A stretch of DNA of 64,000 nucleotides. Source: SB11 sp943370295 (GTDB lineage: Bacteria > Bacteroidota > Bacteroidia > UBA8524). The notes under the pieces are model-generated. The model had not been told where the DNA came from. It searched no databases and saw only the letters and a list, made by a program, of their open reading frames with translations. A program made the translations under genes and the position numbers. The stretch lies in contig CALRQL020000002.1 of the NCBI GenBank assembly GCA_943370295.1, positions 186,001 through 250,000 of the forward strand, given 5' to 3'. This document shows, piece by piece, positions 47,299-56,360 of this stretch (positions within the stretch are counted from its first letter, which is position 1; each line of letters opens with the position of its first letter).

Positions 47299-48003
47299 TT
47301 ACTGTGCAGCTTCTTTTTTCAGTTTGTCCTTAAATACTTTTTTAAACTTATCTACTTTGGGTTTAATCACCATGCGGCAGTATGGTTCTTCGCCGTTTTC
47401 GTTAAAGTAGTTTTGGTGGTAATCTTCGGCCTTATAAAACTCCGTAAACGGACTAATTTCAGTTACTACAGGGTTTGCAAACGCCTGCGAGTCATTTAAT
47501 GCCTTTTTGTATTTTTCGGCAAGTACTTTTTGCTCTTCGTTGTGGTAAAATACCACACTGCGGTATTGTGTACCACGGTCGGCACCTTGTTGGTTCAGTG
47601 TTGTAGGGTCGTGGGTTTGCCAAAATACCTCTAACAGTTCGTCAAAAGAAATTTTATCAGGATTGTAAGCTATTTGTATCACCTCCGCGTGTCCGGTAAG
47701 CCCGCTGCATACCTCGCGGTAGGTTGGGTTTTTAATTTTACCGCCGCTATATCCGCTGGCTACACTTTTTACTCCTTCTAAATCTTGAAATACAGCTTCT
47801 ACACACCAAAAGCAACCTGCGCCAAAGGTGGCAGTATCAAGCCTTGTGTTACTATCGTTCATATTTGTTTGTGTTTTTTTATCTGTTGTGCTTGCAAATA
47901 CACCGCTTACCTTTTTAATGTTTGTATCGGATTGTTGTTTTGGCTTGCAAGCAGCAGCCAACGGAATAACCACTAAAAGGATAAGAAGTTTTGTAAGTTG
48001 CAT
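47299..48003 (-). CDS. msrA: Peptide-methionine (S)-S-oxide reductase, exported lipoprotein form
   Basis: 234 residues. The catalytic domain starts near residue 57 with TFGAGCFWCVEAVF, where the first Cys is the nucleophile, followed by SGYSGG, GLTGHAEVIQI, QTHDPTTLNQQGADRGTQYRS and YHQNYFNENG. It repairs oxidised methionine in proteins. Unlike the usual cytoplasmic enzyme it carries a lipoprotein signal peptide (lipobox LAAAC, lipidated Cys19) and a linker of about 35 polar residues, so it should work in the periplasm tied to a membrane. It lies 5 bases after the VOC gene and shares its promoter. Confidence 0.93.
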   Translation of the reverse strand: MQLTKLLILLVVIPLAAACKPKQQSDTNIKKVSGVFASTTDKKTQTNMNDSNTRLDTATFGAGCFWCVEAVFQDLEGVKSVASGYSGGKIKNPTYREVCSGLTGHAEVIQIAYNPDKISFDELLEVFWQTHDPTTLNQQGADRGTQYRSVVFYHNEEQKVLAEKYKKALNDSQAFANPVVTEISPFTEFYKAEDYHQNYFNENGEEPYCRMVIKPKVDKFKKVFKDKLKKEAAQ

Positions 48004-48008
48004 ACAAC

Positions 48009-48395
48009 TTACTTAGCAATAGGCTTGCCAAAACACAAAATGTAGCCGTTGTTATCGCGTATGGCAAACTCGCGCATACCGTATTTAAAATCTTCGATAG
48101 GATATACTACTTCGGCGCGGTCTTTAACAAACGTCCAAATAGTATCCACATCATTAGCATATATATACAGGTTACCTGTTAACTTAGCTCGCACATTACC
48201 TTCAACCTCGTTGGGTTTGGCAAAAATTATCCAAACATTATCGCGGCGAAGCATCACCCAAAAAATATCCCCCTTGTTTTCCATCTTACCATCAATAGTA
48301 AACCCAAGTGTTTCAGTATAAAACATTAGGGTGGCATTCATGCTCCAAGTTTCAAGTGCGGGTATAAGTCCTGTGAATTTAACGGGTGATTCCAT
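48009..48395 (-). CDS. VOC family (glyoxalase/bleomycin-resistance fold) protein
   Basis: 128 residues with the paired beta-alpha-beta-beta-beta units of vicinal oxygen chelate proteins: FTGLIPALETWSMNATLMFYTETLGFTI in the first half and AIRDNNGYILCFGKPI in the last strand. The domain is normally found as a dimer with metal. Specific substrate cannot be told; the short form often annotated as glyoxalase-like. It heads a two-gene unit with the exported msrA 5 bases downstream. A TATTTTTG box ends 5 bases before its ATG, so the mRNA may have no leader. Confidence 0.8.
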   Translation of the reverse strand: MESPVKFTGLIPALETWSMNATLMFYTETLGFTIDGKMENKGDIFWVMLRRDNVWIIFAKPNEVEGNVRAKLTGNLYIYANDVDTIWTFVKDRAEVVYPIEDFKYGMREFAIRDNNGYILCFGKPIAK

Positions 48396-48400
48396 GGTTG

Positions 48401-48408
48401 CAAAAATA
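48401..48408 (-). promoter_or_regulatory. -7 box of the VOC-msrA pair
   Basis: TATTTTTG on the minus strand ends 5 bases before the ATG at 48395, too close for a normal ribosome-binding leader. Confidence 0.55.
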
Positions 48409-48507
48409 GGGTTAAGAATACTTATGTGTTATAATATCAATGATTTTAATACGAAAAAACTTTAGGCATACTATGCTTCGCAAACAATTGACGATGTAAT
48501 TTACTGA

Positions 48508-49380
48508 TTAAAAACTTTTAATGCGAGCTTTTAGCTTTTGTAATTTAGTAGAGGAAGTCTCTACAGGTTCAGAGGCTGGGCCTGTGAAAATTTCGCCACG
48601 CTTAATGTAAGTGGCATTAAATAAGCCGGGGGTGATTTCCCATTTTTTTATAAACTGCCTGTAACCGTTGTTCTTCTTTATTCGTAAGGTAGATTTTGAG
48701 CCAAAATGATACACACGGCTTGCAGCAGCTCCCTTAAACAAGCGCACCCCTGCGTGCCACAGTTTCATACTAAAATCAGGGTCGCTATACATACCCGGTG
48801 AAAACTCAGTACTGTAGCCACCAACTAAATCCCATGTTTTTATGTGCACAATGTTAGGAGGCCAAGTAGCACCCATCCAGTCCTTCTTCTCAAACTTGGC
48901 AAAATCATTCAACAGTTCTGCTTCTTTAAAGGTAGCAAGGTCACGACCGTAATCATGCGGGGCAATCACACAGGGGTTTCCGCTGTCATACGGTTCAATC
49001 ATCGTAGCCGATATAAAAAACAGGGAGTGGCCAACGGCTTCAACCTCATTTAATAATGCAGCATCCCAATTGGGCAATACGTACATATCGTCGTTCATAT
49101 ATACTATATAGTCCGTATAGGCCAATGTGCGGGCTGCGTTTAGCGCAAAGCAAATGCCCACATTTTCAGGGCTGTGGGTATAATCAATTTTTTGTTCCTC
49201 AAGCCATTGAAGTGTACCGTCGCTACCATCGTTTGCGTGCACTACAATCTGGTGCGCAAAGGTTGAGTTTTTGCGGATGCTGTTTACACAAGTTTTCAGG
49301 TATCCCAAGTTGTTCCAGCTGGGTAACAATATGGTGAACTTTTCTTCCCCTTTTTGGGTATGGCTATGGTACGAAATCAT
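48508..49380 (-). CDS. Glycosyltransferase family 2 protein
   Basis: 290 residues from the ATG at 49380. The frame opens four codons earlier at a TTG, but that codon falls inside the -7 box TACTTTTG, so the ATG is the better start. The GT-A fold motifs are FTILLPSWNNLGYLKTCVNSI at the N terminus, VVHANDGSDGTLQWL, and YMNDDMYVLPNWDAAL, holding the metal-binding acid pair. A WKLWHAG-like stretch and a basic C terminus follow. It transfers a sugar from a nucleotide donor to a cell-surface glycan or lipid; acceptor unknown. It has no neighbouring polysaccharide genes here. Confidence 0.88.
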   Translation of the reverse strand: MISYHSHTQKGEEKFTILLPSWNNLGYLKTCVNSIRKNSTFAHQIVVHANDGSDGTLQWLEEQKIDYTHSPENVGICFALNAARTLAYTDYIVYMNDDMYVLPNWDAALLNEVEAVGHSLFFISATMIEPYDSGNPCVIAPHDYGRDLATFKEAELLNDFAKFEKKDWMGATWPPNIVHIKTWDLVGGYSTEFSPGMYSDPDFSMKLWHAGVRLFKGAAASRVYHFGSKSTLRIKKNNGYRQFIKKWEITPGLFNATYIKRGEIFTGPASEPVETSSTKLQKLKARIKSF

Positions 49381-49389
49381 TTGCAGGCG

Positions 49390-49397
49390 CAAAAGTA
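49390..49397 (-). promoter_or_regulatory. -7 box of the glycosyltransferase gene
   Basis: TACTTTTG on the minus strand ends 9 bases before the ATG at 49380 and overlaps the upstream TTG, so it decides the start. Confidence 0.55.
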
Positions 49398-49540
49398 ACG
49401 AAGATTGTTTGATTGGATTACATGAATAATTATGCTTGCCATTAAGATAAACAAAGTAACCGCTTATCCCTTGATTTTTGCAGTTGGGATAATTGACTGT
49501 GTTTTCGATTAATGGTAAAAAGGTTCAAAAAATAGTTGTA

Positions 49541-49548
49541 TATCTTTG
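49541..49548 (+). promoter_or_regulatory. -7 box of the Ycf48-like T9SS gene
   Basis: TATCTTTG matches TAnnTTTG and ends 29 bases before the ATG at 49578. Its place inside the longer upstream frame argues for the later start. Confidence 0.55.
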
Positions 49549-49577
49549 TTGAGTATTACAAAACATTTTATTGTTCT

Positions 49578-52500
49578 ATGAAAAGAGTTCTTACTACGGT
49601 TGTTTTCCTGCTGATTATATTAAGTGCAAGTGCCCAAAGATGGCAAAAAGTTGGGCAAAGCAGTTTGAATTTTCCAAATGGGGAGCCTTCTATATTGTTG
49701 ATTGAGAGACTCACAAAATCTGATTCAAATACGTTGTTTGCGTATGGCGAAAATACATTGATTGTTTCTCGAAACTCAGGAGTGAGCTGGGAAAGTATAA
49801 ATTTAGGACATAGATTCAGGATGCGTAATCTCCACTTTTTTGATGCAAATACCGGAATTGCAATAGGAGATTCGATCTTTTTTGATTCGATAGACATGGC
49901 CGATGAATGGAATGGTTTGTTAATTAAAACAACCGATGGAGGTAATAGCTGGTCTCCAATTCCGATGCCTTTAAATGATAAATTGGACCCTTTTATTTCT
50001 GCAGACTATATATCGGAACAGCTCTTTTACATCACTTCTTACAGCTTTTTATATAGAACGCTTGATGGTGGAAAAAACTGGCAAAAGACCAATAGACTTG
50101 ATGTGTTTGAAAACGGGCTTAACTTTTATAACGACAGTATAGGCATTGCAAGGTATTACGATGATGCAAGAATTTTTCATACAAATGATGGTGGTAAAAC
50201 ATGGTACGATACGACTGTTCTCACTTATACAGTAAATTCATTGGAATATAGGGCTGCATTGCGGAGAATGTACTTTACCCCCGACAAAAAATATGGTTTT
50301 GTTACCACAGCCAATGGGGGAGGATATATGACAAAGGATTACGGTAGAACTTGGGATGGAGGCAATGAAGGTAATACTACATTTTTTACGGAGTATTCAT
50401 TTTATGACTCGATAAACGGGTGGACGGTGAATAGAGGTAATGAGGTGTATAAGTATCACCCCACGCTCATTTGGGTGTTAGACACTGCGGGGCTTAACGA
50501 TACTTCTACCATGGATAAAAATATGCCTTCGGAGATATGTATGATTAATCCCTCATTGGGCTATTTGATTAACAAAAAAAACAATAAGTATAATCTTTTC
50601 AGGTACGGTGTTGCATCACAAGGGGCAAGCCTTGTGAAAGGCAGGGTGTATATTGAGTTGGGAACAAATAATGTGTATGATTCATTGGTTGATGTTCCGT
50701 TGTCAAATGCTACTCTTGTTTTAAACCCCGGAGGCTATTACACCACCACTGATAGCTGGGGCAATTACTCGTTTTCGTTAGGAATTGGAAACCACGGGAT
50801 TACCCTTTTAAAATCCTATAGTGATAATATTGTTAAGTTTAATGCCCCTGCAAATGGGTTACGTAATGTAAGTATTGTATCAGGGGGGCAAACGGTAATC
50901 GGTAACTTTAGTTTGAAACCTCTTGTAAGTAAGGCTATACTTAATGTAACAATAACCAGCAATCGCCGCCGCCGTTGTTTTTCGAGTGTAACTGTGGTTA
51001 ACTATAATAACTCAGGATTTGGTACATCACAAAACACAGTAGTGAAAGTGAAACTACCCCAATATATTGCGTTGGATAGTGCCTCAGTGAGTTACACAAC
51101 CGATGCGGACGGGAATTACCTTTTTAACGTGGGCACGGTTCCCCCATTCGGAGGGGGTAGCATAATACTCTACGACAGAGTAGTATGCGGATTAGAGAGT
51201 ATCAGAGGGTTAACAGTTTGCACAGAAGCACAAATAATGGGCGACGGAGTGAACTACAAAACAGATACAACTACATGGGACAGCACCGAAGTGATAGTAA
51301 ACGGCAAGTGCCTGAACGGGTGGGTAAGCTTTGATATTATCAACCCAACCGATAAAGACATGAGTGATAGTTTGCCGCTACGTTTTTATAGCAATGCAGC
51401 CTTGGTATCCACCCGTAACTTTAAACTACCCGCAAAAGACACGTTGCGATTGACTGTAAAAGCGGATTTTACGACATTTAGGTTAGAAGCCGACCAGCAC
51501 AAAGGTCATCCGTTGAGTAAATATGCCCAAGCAACTGTTGAAGGTTGTGAAGGAGAAGGAGCAGGAAATATTAGTAAAGGCTTTGTGAACAAACTGCCGG
51601 TGAATGATTTTAGTATGAAGAAGCACGTTGACTGCCAAGAAATAACAGACAGCTACGACCCTAATGATAAAGCAGTAACGCCTTTAGGCATTACCAACAA
51701 TAACTATGTAAAAACAGGCACCGAGCTATACTATAAAATCCGTTTTCAGAATACCGGAACCGATACCGCTTACAAAGTGGTAGTGCGCGATACTCTTTCA
51801 CCGCACCTTGATTTAAGGACATTTAGTTTAGGTAGTGCCTCACACAAATATAGCTATGTAATTAAAGGACAGGGCAAGCCAGTTTTAGAAGTAACTTTTG
51901 CCAACATTTACCTACCCGATAGTAGCACTGATGAGCAGGGGAGTAATGGGTTTTTCACCTATAAAGTGGCGCATAAACAAGGGATAAGCCAAGGCACAAC
52001 CATCACCAACAAAGCCGATATTTACTTTGATTTTAACAGCCCGATTACCACCAATACTACCACCAGTATTATTAAAGATACCGTATTTAGCAACCCCATA
52101 CAAATAAATCCTGTGGAAGGCTTGCCTTTTATAGTAAGGAGTTACACCCAAGACAGTGTTTGCGTGGGAGATACCTTTACCCTCGCTTTAATTGGCAACG
52201 GCCCGTATAAGTGGTATGCTGCCTATGACCCATCAACAGTTTTGAGCACTGCTTTTGAACTAAAACTGACGGCAAAACAAACCACTATCTTTATTGGTGA
52301 AACCAAAGATGGACAGAGTGCACAAACCGTATTAGTGAAAAACTGTAAAGGAGGGTCAATTGGAGTTGAAGAAACCCAATCGGGTTCTTTTGTTGTATAT
52401 CCCAATCCTTCTAAAGGCGCATTTACTATATATAGTCTTAGTCCGTTAGCGGCCATGGAAGTATTTACGGTTGAGGGGAAAAAAGTTGCTGATATTAATA

Positions 52501-52607
52501 ACGGTGAAACAGAAATTGACCTGAGTGCTGAAAGGCCGGGCATATATATCTTAATAGTATATAACGTTGCTGGGCAGCGTTCTTATGTTAAATTAATTAA
52601 AGATTAA
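49578..52607 (+). CDS. Secreted Ycf48-like protein with T9SS type A tail
   Basis: 1009 residues from the ATG at 49578 (signal peptide MKRVLTTVVFLLIILSASAQ). The first 370 residues are a Ycf48/BNR-like propeller with repeated DGGxxW turns: TTDGGNSW, TLDGGKNW, TNDGGKTWYD and TKDYGRTWDGG. A carboxypeptidase-regulatory-like strand module follows (about 385-455). A stretch near residues 680-830 (SYDPNDKAVTPLG, YYKIRFQNTGTDTAYKVVVRDTLS, YFDFNSPI) matches the DUF7619-type conserved repeat domain common in Bacteroidota secreted proteins. The T9SS tail begins at VVYPNPSKGAF and ends in YVKLIKD. Function unknown. Confidence 0.85.
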   Translation: MKRVLTTVVFLLIILSASAQRWQKVGQSSLNFPNGEPSILLIERLTKSDSNTLFAYGENTLIVSRNSGVSWESINLGHRFRMRNLHFFDANTGIAIGDSIFFDSIDMADEWNGLLIKTTDGGNSWSPIPMPLNDKLDPFISADYISEQLFYITSYSFLYRTLDGGKNWQKTNRLDVFENGLNFYNDSIGIARYYDDARIFHTNDGGKTWYDTTVLTYTVNSLEYRAALRRMYFTPDKKYGFVTTANGGGYMTKDYGRTWDGGNEGNTTFFTEYSFYDSINGWTVNRGNEVYKYHPTLIWVLDTAGLNDTSTMDKNMPSEICMINPSLGYLINKKNNKYNLFRYGVASQGASLVKGRVYIELGTNNVYDSLVDVPLSNATLVLNPGGYYTTTDSWGNYSFSLGIGNHGITLLKSYSDNIVKFNAPANGLRNVSIVSGGQTVIGNFSLKPLVSKAILNVTITSNRRRRCFSSVTVVNYNNSGFGTSQNTVVKVKLPQYIALDSASVSYTTDADGNYLFNVGTVPPFGGGSIILYDRVVCGLESIRGLTVCTEAQIMGDGVNYKTDTTTWDSTEVIVNGKCLNGWVSFDIINPTDKDMSDSLPLRFYSNAALVSTRNFKLPAKDTLRLTVKADFTTFRLEADQHKGHPLSKYAQATVEGCEGEGAGNISKGFVNKLPVNDFSMKKHVDCQEITDSYDPNDKAVTPLGITNNNYVKTGTELYYKIRFQNTGTDTAYKVVVRDTLSPHLDLRTFSLGSASHKYSYVIKGQGKPVLEVTFANIYLPDSSTDEQGSNGFFTYKVAHKQGISQGTTITNKADIYFDFNSPITTNTTTSIIKDTVFSNPIQINPVEGLPFIVRSYTQDSVCVGDTFTLALIGNGPYKWYAAYDPSTVLSTAFELKLTAKQTTIFIGETKDGQSAQTVLVKNCKGGSIGVEETQSGSFVVYPNPSKGAFTIYSLSPLAAMEVFTVEGKKVADINNGETEIDLSAERPGIYILIVYNVAGQRSYVKLIKD

Positions 52608-52703
52608 ATATTAGCAACCCATAGCAAACACAAGCAGGTTAGGGATATACAAAAAATAATCCGCATTAGCTAAAAAAAATTAGCAATATGTGAAACCGAT
52701 TTA

Positions 52704-52711
52704 TATCTTTG
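52704..52711 (+). promoter_or_regulatory. -7 box of the RRM protein gene
   Basis: TATCTTTG matches TAnnTTTG and ends 66 bases before the ATG at 52778. The long AT-rich leader stands out against the very short leaders nearby. Confidence 0.55.
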
Positions 52712-52777
52712 TTAATAAGAGGGTAACACAGTTAGGCTGATGCTTTCTGAAATTTTTAATTAACAAATAACAAAACG

Positions 52778-53071
52778 ATGACCATTTATGTAGGAAACCT
52801 TAGCTACCAGGCCGGTGAGCAAGAGTTAGCCCAACTTTTCTCTGATTACGGAGAAGTTACTTCAGTAAAAATTGTTAAAGATATTCAAAGCGGCCGCCCT
52901 CGTGGCTTCGCTTTCGTTGAGATGGCGACTGAAGAGTCTGCCGATCGCGCTATCGAAGACCTAAATGAAACTGAGTTTTTATCACGCAAGCTTGTTGTGA
53001 ACAAAGCCCGCCCGAAAACTAACGACCGTCCATCAGGCGGTGGTGGTGGCGGCTACAACAGGAGGTACTAA
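52778..53071 (+). CDS. RNA recognition motif (RRM) protein
   Basis: 97 residues, a single RRM domain: RNP2 as IYVGNLSY (residues 3-10) and RNP1 as RGFAFVEM (about 42-49), ending in a Gly-rich tail with YNRRY. Small stand-alone RRM proteins of this kind in bacteria bind single-stranded RNA, often as cold-induced chaperones. It is monocistronic with its own box and terminator and has a leader of about 60 bases. The RhlE helicase and two cold-shock-domain genes are within 8 kb. Confidence 0.92.
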   Translation: MTIYVGNLSYQAGEQELAQLFSDYGEVTSVKIVKDIQSGRPRGFAFVEMATEESADRAIEDLNETEFLSRKLVVNKARPKTNDRPSGGGGGGYNRRY

Positions 53072-53091
53072 AATACTTCTTACCACAATGT

Positions 53092-53125
53092 AAAGCCAAA
53101 CATAGTTGCTATGTTTGGCTTTTTT
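53092..53125 (+). terminator. Terminator after the RRM gene
   Basis: AAAGCCAAACATA (53092-53104) pairs with TATGTTTGGCTTT (53110-53122), a 13-bp stem with a 5-base loop and a T tract. It lies 20 bases after the stop codon. Confidence 0.85.
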
Positions 53126-53164
53126 GTTGGCCTTTGTAAAGTTTTATCATAGCCTTTAAAATAC

Positions 53165-53172
53165 TACCTTTG
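53165..53172 (+). promoter_or_regulatory. -7 box of the periplasmic-binding lipoprotein gene
   Basis: TACCTTTG ends 8 bases before the ATG at 53181. Confidence 0.55.
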
Positions 53173-53180
53173 CAGTACTT

Positions 53181-54422
53181 ATGAAAGCCCCCTGCCAATT
53201 AATAGCCTTTTTTTTAATAGCACTGGCAAGCTGCGGCAGTACGCGCACACTCAATACTTTTACTCCCGTTGCGGTTGAGCCGCCTGTAACTGCTGTACCC
53301 ACGGAAACAGAGCTGTTAACAGACACTATTGCTGAGAAAAAACCTAAAAGAAATACTATTAATAAGAACCTTGGTCCTTTTAAAGTAGCCGTATTGCTGC
53401 CATTAAATATTGGTCCCGGTGAGTATAAGCTTGACGATGTTTTTGCGGACTATTACGAAGGACTGCTAATGGGGTTAGACTCGCTGAAAAAACTTGGTAT
53501 GGACGTGGTTGTTACGGTATATGATACAAAGAATGATACCGCAGTAGTTAAAAAAATTACTTGGAAGAAAGAGCTGGCAGAAAGTGATGTAATTATAGGG
53601 CCTACGTTTAAAAACGGGCATACCATGCTTTCAAAGTATGTGAAGGCACGTGAAATTGCTCTTGTTTCTCCTTTTTCAAATGCCAATATGTGGACCGACA
53701 GTAATCATTATTCAATGTACTGTACTCCCGATGATAAATCGTATGCGGCTGCTCTGGCGGCGCATATTGCCAAGCATCACCCCAATGCCAACCTTGTATT
53801 GGTTAATGATAACAGCAAAGAGGATAAAGATTTTTTGTGGCGATTTAAAGTTGCTGCCCGCGAGTTGGGATTAGAAAAGTGGAAGGATGTTACCTACCAA
53901 AAAGGTTCGGATATTTTACCCCAACTGCAAAAAGGAGACGGCGATACCAACATCATTATTACTCCCACATCAAACGAAAAAACTGCGCAATTGCTGCTAA
54001 CCAATCTGAAAAATGACGGTGGTAGTCATGTGAATCTACTTTTTACACTTGAAAGTTGGTTGAATTTTAAAAACACGAACTACCAAACCTACGAACTGTG
54101 GGAGCAAAACCATCTGCATATTTTAACTCATTATTTTGCAGATGATTACGCAAGAGATGTAATCGCATTTAAAGCAGCATATAAAGAACGTTTTGCAACG
54201 ATTCCGAGTGACTTTGCCTTTAGAGGGTTCGACCATATTGTTGCGATGGGCATTTTGTTTATGAACGGCAAAGGGGATAATCTTGCCGAATCAGCAGAAG
54301 AAATGGAAGTTAAAGGATTGCACAATACTTTCAAATTCAGGTTTAACGGGCGCGCACTTGAAAACCGCTCGGTAAACATCATTCAGTTTTCAGAATACCG
54401 TTTTCAACGTATTAATAAATAA
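53181..54422 (+). CDS. Lipoprotein with periplasmic-binding-protein type I fold
   Basis: 413 residues. The signal peptide ends with the lipobox LIALASC (Cys18 lipidated). A Pro/Thr/Glu-rich linker (about 25-60) leads to a type I periplasmic-binding fold: FKVAVLLPLNIG, FADYYEGLLMGLDSLKKLG, VTVYDTKND, VIIGPTFKNGHTML, ALVSPFSN and NLVLVNDNSKEDKDF. It resembles LppC-like and branched-chain amino acid binding proteins. No transporter permease is nearby, so it may be a sensor or envelope protein, not a transport component. It is the first gene of a probable run with the methyltransferase (3-base gap) and the Dph6-like gene. Confidence 0.82.
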   Translation: MKAPCQLIAFFLIALASCGSTRTLNTFTPVAVEPPVTAVPTETELLTDTIAEKKPKRNTINKNLGPFKVAVLLPLNIGPGEYKLDDVFADYYEGLLMGLDSLKKLGMDVVVTVYDTKNDTAVVKKITWKKELAESDVIIGPTFKNGHTMLSKYVKAREIALVSPFSNANMWTDSNHYSMYCTPDDKSYAAALAAHIAKHHPNANLVLVNDNSKEDKDFLWRFKVAARELGLEKWKDVTYQKGSDILPQLQKGDGDTNIIITPTSNEKTAQLLLTNLKNDGGSHVNLLFTLESWLNFKNTNYQTYELWEQNHLHILTHYFADDYARDVIAFKAAYKERFATIPSDFAFRGFDHIVAMGILFMNGKGDNLAESAEEMEVKGLHNTFKFRFNGRALENRSVNIIQFSEYRFQRINK

Positions 54423-54425
54423 CAG

Positions 54426-55649
54426 TTGTCATATTTTCATTCATACCTCACTGCGGCGTCAAACCTTATAAAGGCATACACCCCGCCCCAACCGCTACAT
54501 CTATACCTAAAAAAATATTTCTCAGCCCAAAAAAAGCACGGCAGCAGGGATAGAAAAATCATATCGGCTTTGTGCTATGCGTATTACCGCATGGGTACCA
54601 ATTTTGATGGGCAACCCATTGAGGCTAAACTACTGGCAGGCATCAGTCTTTGCCAGCCTGAGTTACTACCCGTAGATGCTTTGCCGTTGATGCAGCAATA
54701 TTTGCCTTTTGTAGATGAACCGTTTTTTGCCGGAACGGTTGAAGAAAAGATAACTGTTTTGCAAGCCCACGCCGGATTTGAGGCCGAGAAACTATTTCCA
54801 CATACGGGGCATTTATCTCCCATGCAAAACAAGGAAGATTTTTTATTAGCCCGACTGCAACAACCGTTGGTATGGCTACGTGCTAAAAAAGGGAAGCGAG
54901 AAAAACTGGTAGAGTTACTAACGGAGGCAAAAGTTAACTCATTTAGCCATCCTTTATTGCCTAATGCTGTAGGCTTACCCCAACAAACCAATATTGAGCA
55001 GGTATTGGGAAACCGGTATTATCATTGGGGTGAAGTGCAGGATGCTGCATCGCAACAAACGGGTACTTTTATTGAAATGAGACCCTCTGAAAAGGTGTGG
55101 GATTGTTGCTGCGGAGCAGGAGGGAAAAGCCTAATGCTGCGTGATATTGAGGCAAAGATAGAGTTGTATAGTAGTGATGTTCGCCCCCAAATACTTCAAA
55201 ACCTGCACGAACGGTTTAAAGTTTCAGGATTGGCAAGACCTTTTACCGCGGTTAAAGACATTAGCAATGTGAGCGGCGAGGGAATTTTGTTTGAAAACAA
55301 AAGCGAGTACAAAACAGCCAAAGGCCCTTATTTTGATACGATTGTAGCCGATGTACCCTGCACGGGTAGCGGTACTTGGGCACGCACCCCTGAGCAGGGG
55401 TATTATTTTACCATAGCTCAGATAGAGGCGTTTGCTGCCAAGCAACGCACCATAGTTTCCAATGCTGCCCCGTACCTGAAAAAGGGGGGGAGGTTGTTCT
55501 ACATCACCTGTTCAGTATTTGCAGCTGAGAACGAAAACCAATTATCGTATTTTGAGGGATTGGGATTAAAGACCGTATCACAACAACTGATAGAAGGCTG
55601 GCAACACCAAGCCGATGGTATGTTTATTGCCTGCCTGCAAAAACAGTAA
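54426..55649 (+). CDS. RNA 5-methylcytosine methyltransferase (RsmB/RsmF/Sun family)
   Basis: 407 residues starting with TTG at 54426, 3 bases after the previous stop; there is no in-frame ATG before residue 56. The N-terminal helical region (about 1-160) resembles the NusB-like or RsmB-type domain. The Rossmann SAM domain has WDCCCGAGGKSLML (motif I), VADVPCTGSGTWAR (motif IV with the Pro-Cys) and FYITCSVFAAENE (motif VI with the catalytic Cys). It transfers a methyl group to a cytosine in rRNA or tRNA. It is in a tight run with the lipoprotein upstream and Dph6-like gene downstream. Confidence 0.88.
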   Translation: MSYFHSYLTAASNLIKAYTPPQPLHLYLKKYFSAQKKHGSRDRKIISALCYAYYRMGTNFDGQPIEAKLLAGISLCQPELLPVDALPLMQQYLPFVDEPFFAGTVEEKITVLQAHAGFEAEKLFPHTGHLSPMQNKEDFLLARLQQPLVWLRAKKGKREKLVELLTEAKVNSFSHPLLPNAVGLPQQTNIEQVLGNRYYHWGEVQDAASQQTGTFIEMRPSEKVWDCCCGAGGKSLMLRDIEAKIELYSSDVRPQILQNLHERFKVSGLARPFTAVKDISNVSGEGILFENKSEYKTAKGPYFDTIVADVPCTGSGTWARTPEQGYYFTIAQIEAFAAKQRTIVSNAAPYLKKGGRLFYITCSVFAAENENQLSYFEGLGLKTVSQQLIEGWQHQADGMFIACLQKQ

Positions 55650-55667
55650 CGGGTGTAAAAACGATAA

Positions 55668-56360
55668 ATGTTAATGAAGGCATTTATTTACTGGAGCGGA
55701 GGCAAAGATGCTACAATGGCTCTGCACGTTTTTGTGCAACAATACGGTATAGTGCCCCAATTACTGCTGTGCCGGACTTCACCTGAAGGAAGCGTAGCCG
55801 CGCATGAAATACCTGCTGCGCTTATTCAGGAGCAGGCAAAAGCGCTAAATATTCCGGTTAAAATAATTGAACTGCCCCCCTTTGCTCCCAATACGGTGTA
55901 TGAAGAAACGATGGGAGCGGTGCTACAGCAATTAATTGCAGAAGGCTTCACCCATGCCATTTTCGGGGATATATTTTTAGAAGAGTTAAAAGCGTATCAT
56001 CAAACCATACACCAACAGTACGGTATCGCTTGTGTTTTCCCTTTGTGGGGCAAACCTACGCACATACTTTGTAATGAGATTATTGATAGCGGGATTGAAA
56101 CCATCATCGCTTCCGTAAACTTAAAACATTTAGCAGCAAACCTTACGGGAAATTTTTATGATGATGCGTTGATAGCTTCGTTGCCCGAAGGAGTAGATAA
56201 GTGTGGGGAGAATGGGGAGTTTCATACGTTTGTACTCAATGCACCTCTATTTTCAAAACCTGTTAAAGTTAAAAAAAGAAACCGTGATACAGTTACCTAC
56301 CACAGTGGCACAGCGTACGAAACTACGATGGCGTTTATTCGGTTGGAAGTAGCTGATTAA
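55668..56360 (+). CDS. Diphthine-ammonia-ligase-like (Dph6-type) ATP pyrophosphatase
   Basis: 230 residues. The N-terminal PP-loop is YWSGGKDATMALH (about residues 7-19), with IFGDIFLEELKAYHQ and the DKCGENGEFHTFVL element typical of the Dph6/ATP-binding family in bacteria. Bacteria lack diphthamide, so the true substrate is unknown; an amide ligation that uses ATP is likely. A second in-frame ATG is at 55674. It starts 18 bases after the methyltransferase stop and its last 26 bases overlap the convergent ribD 3' end. Confidence 0.87.
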   Translation: MLMKAFIYWSGGKDATMALHVFVQQYGIVPQLLLCRTSPEGSVAAHEIPAALIQEQAKALNIPVKIIELPPFAPNTVYEETMGAVLQQLIAEGFTHAIFGDIFLEELKAYHQTIHQQYGIACVFPLWGKPTHILCNEIIDSGIETIIASVNLKHLAANLTGNFYDDALIASLPEGVDKCGENGEFHTFVLNAPLFSKPVKVKKRNRDTVTYHSGTAYETTMAFIRLEVAD

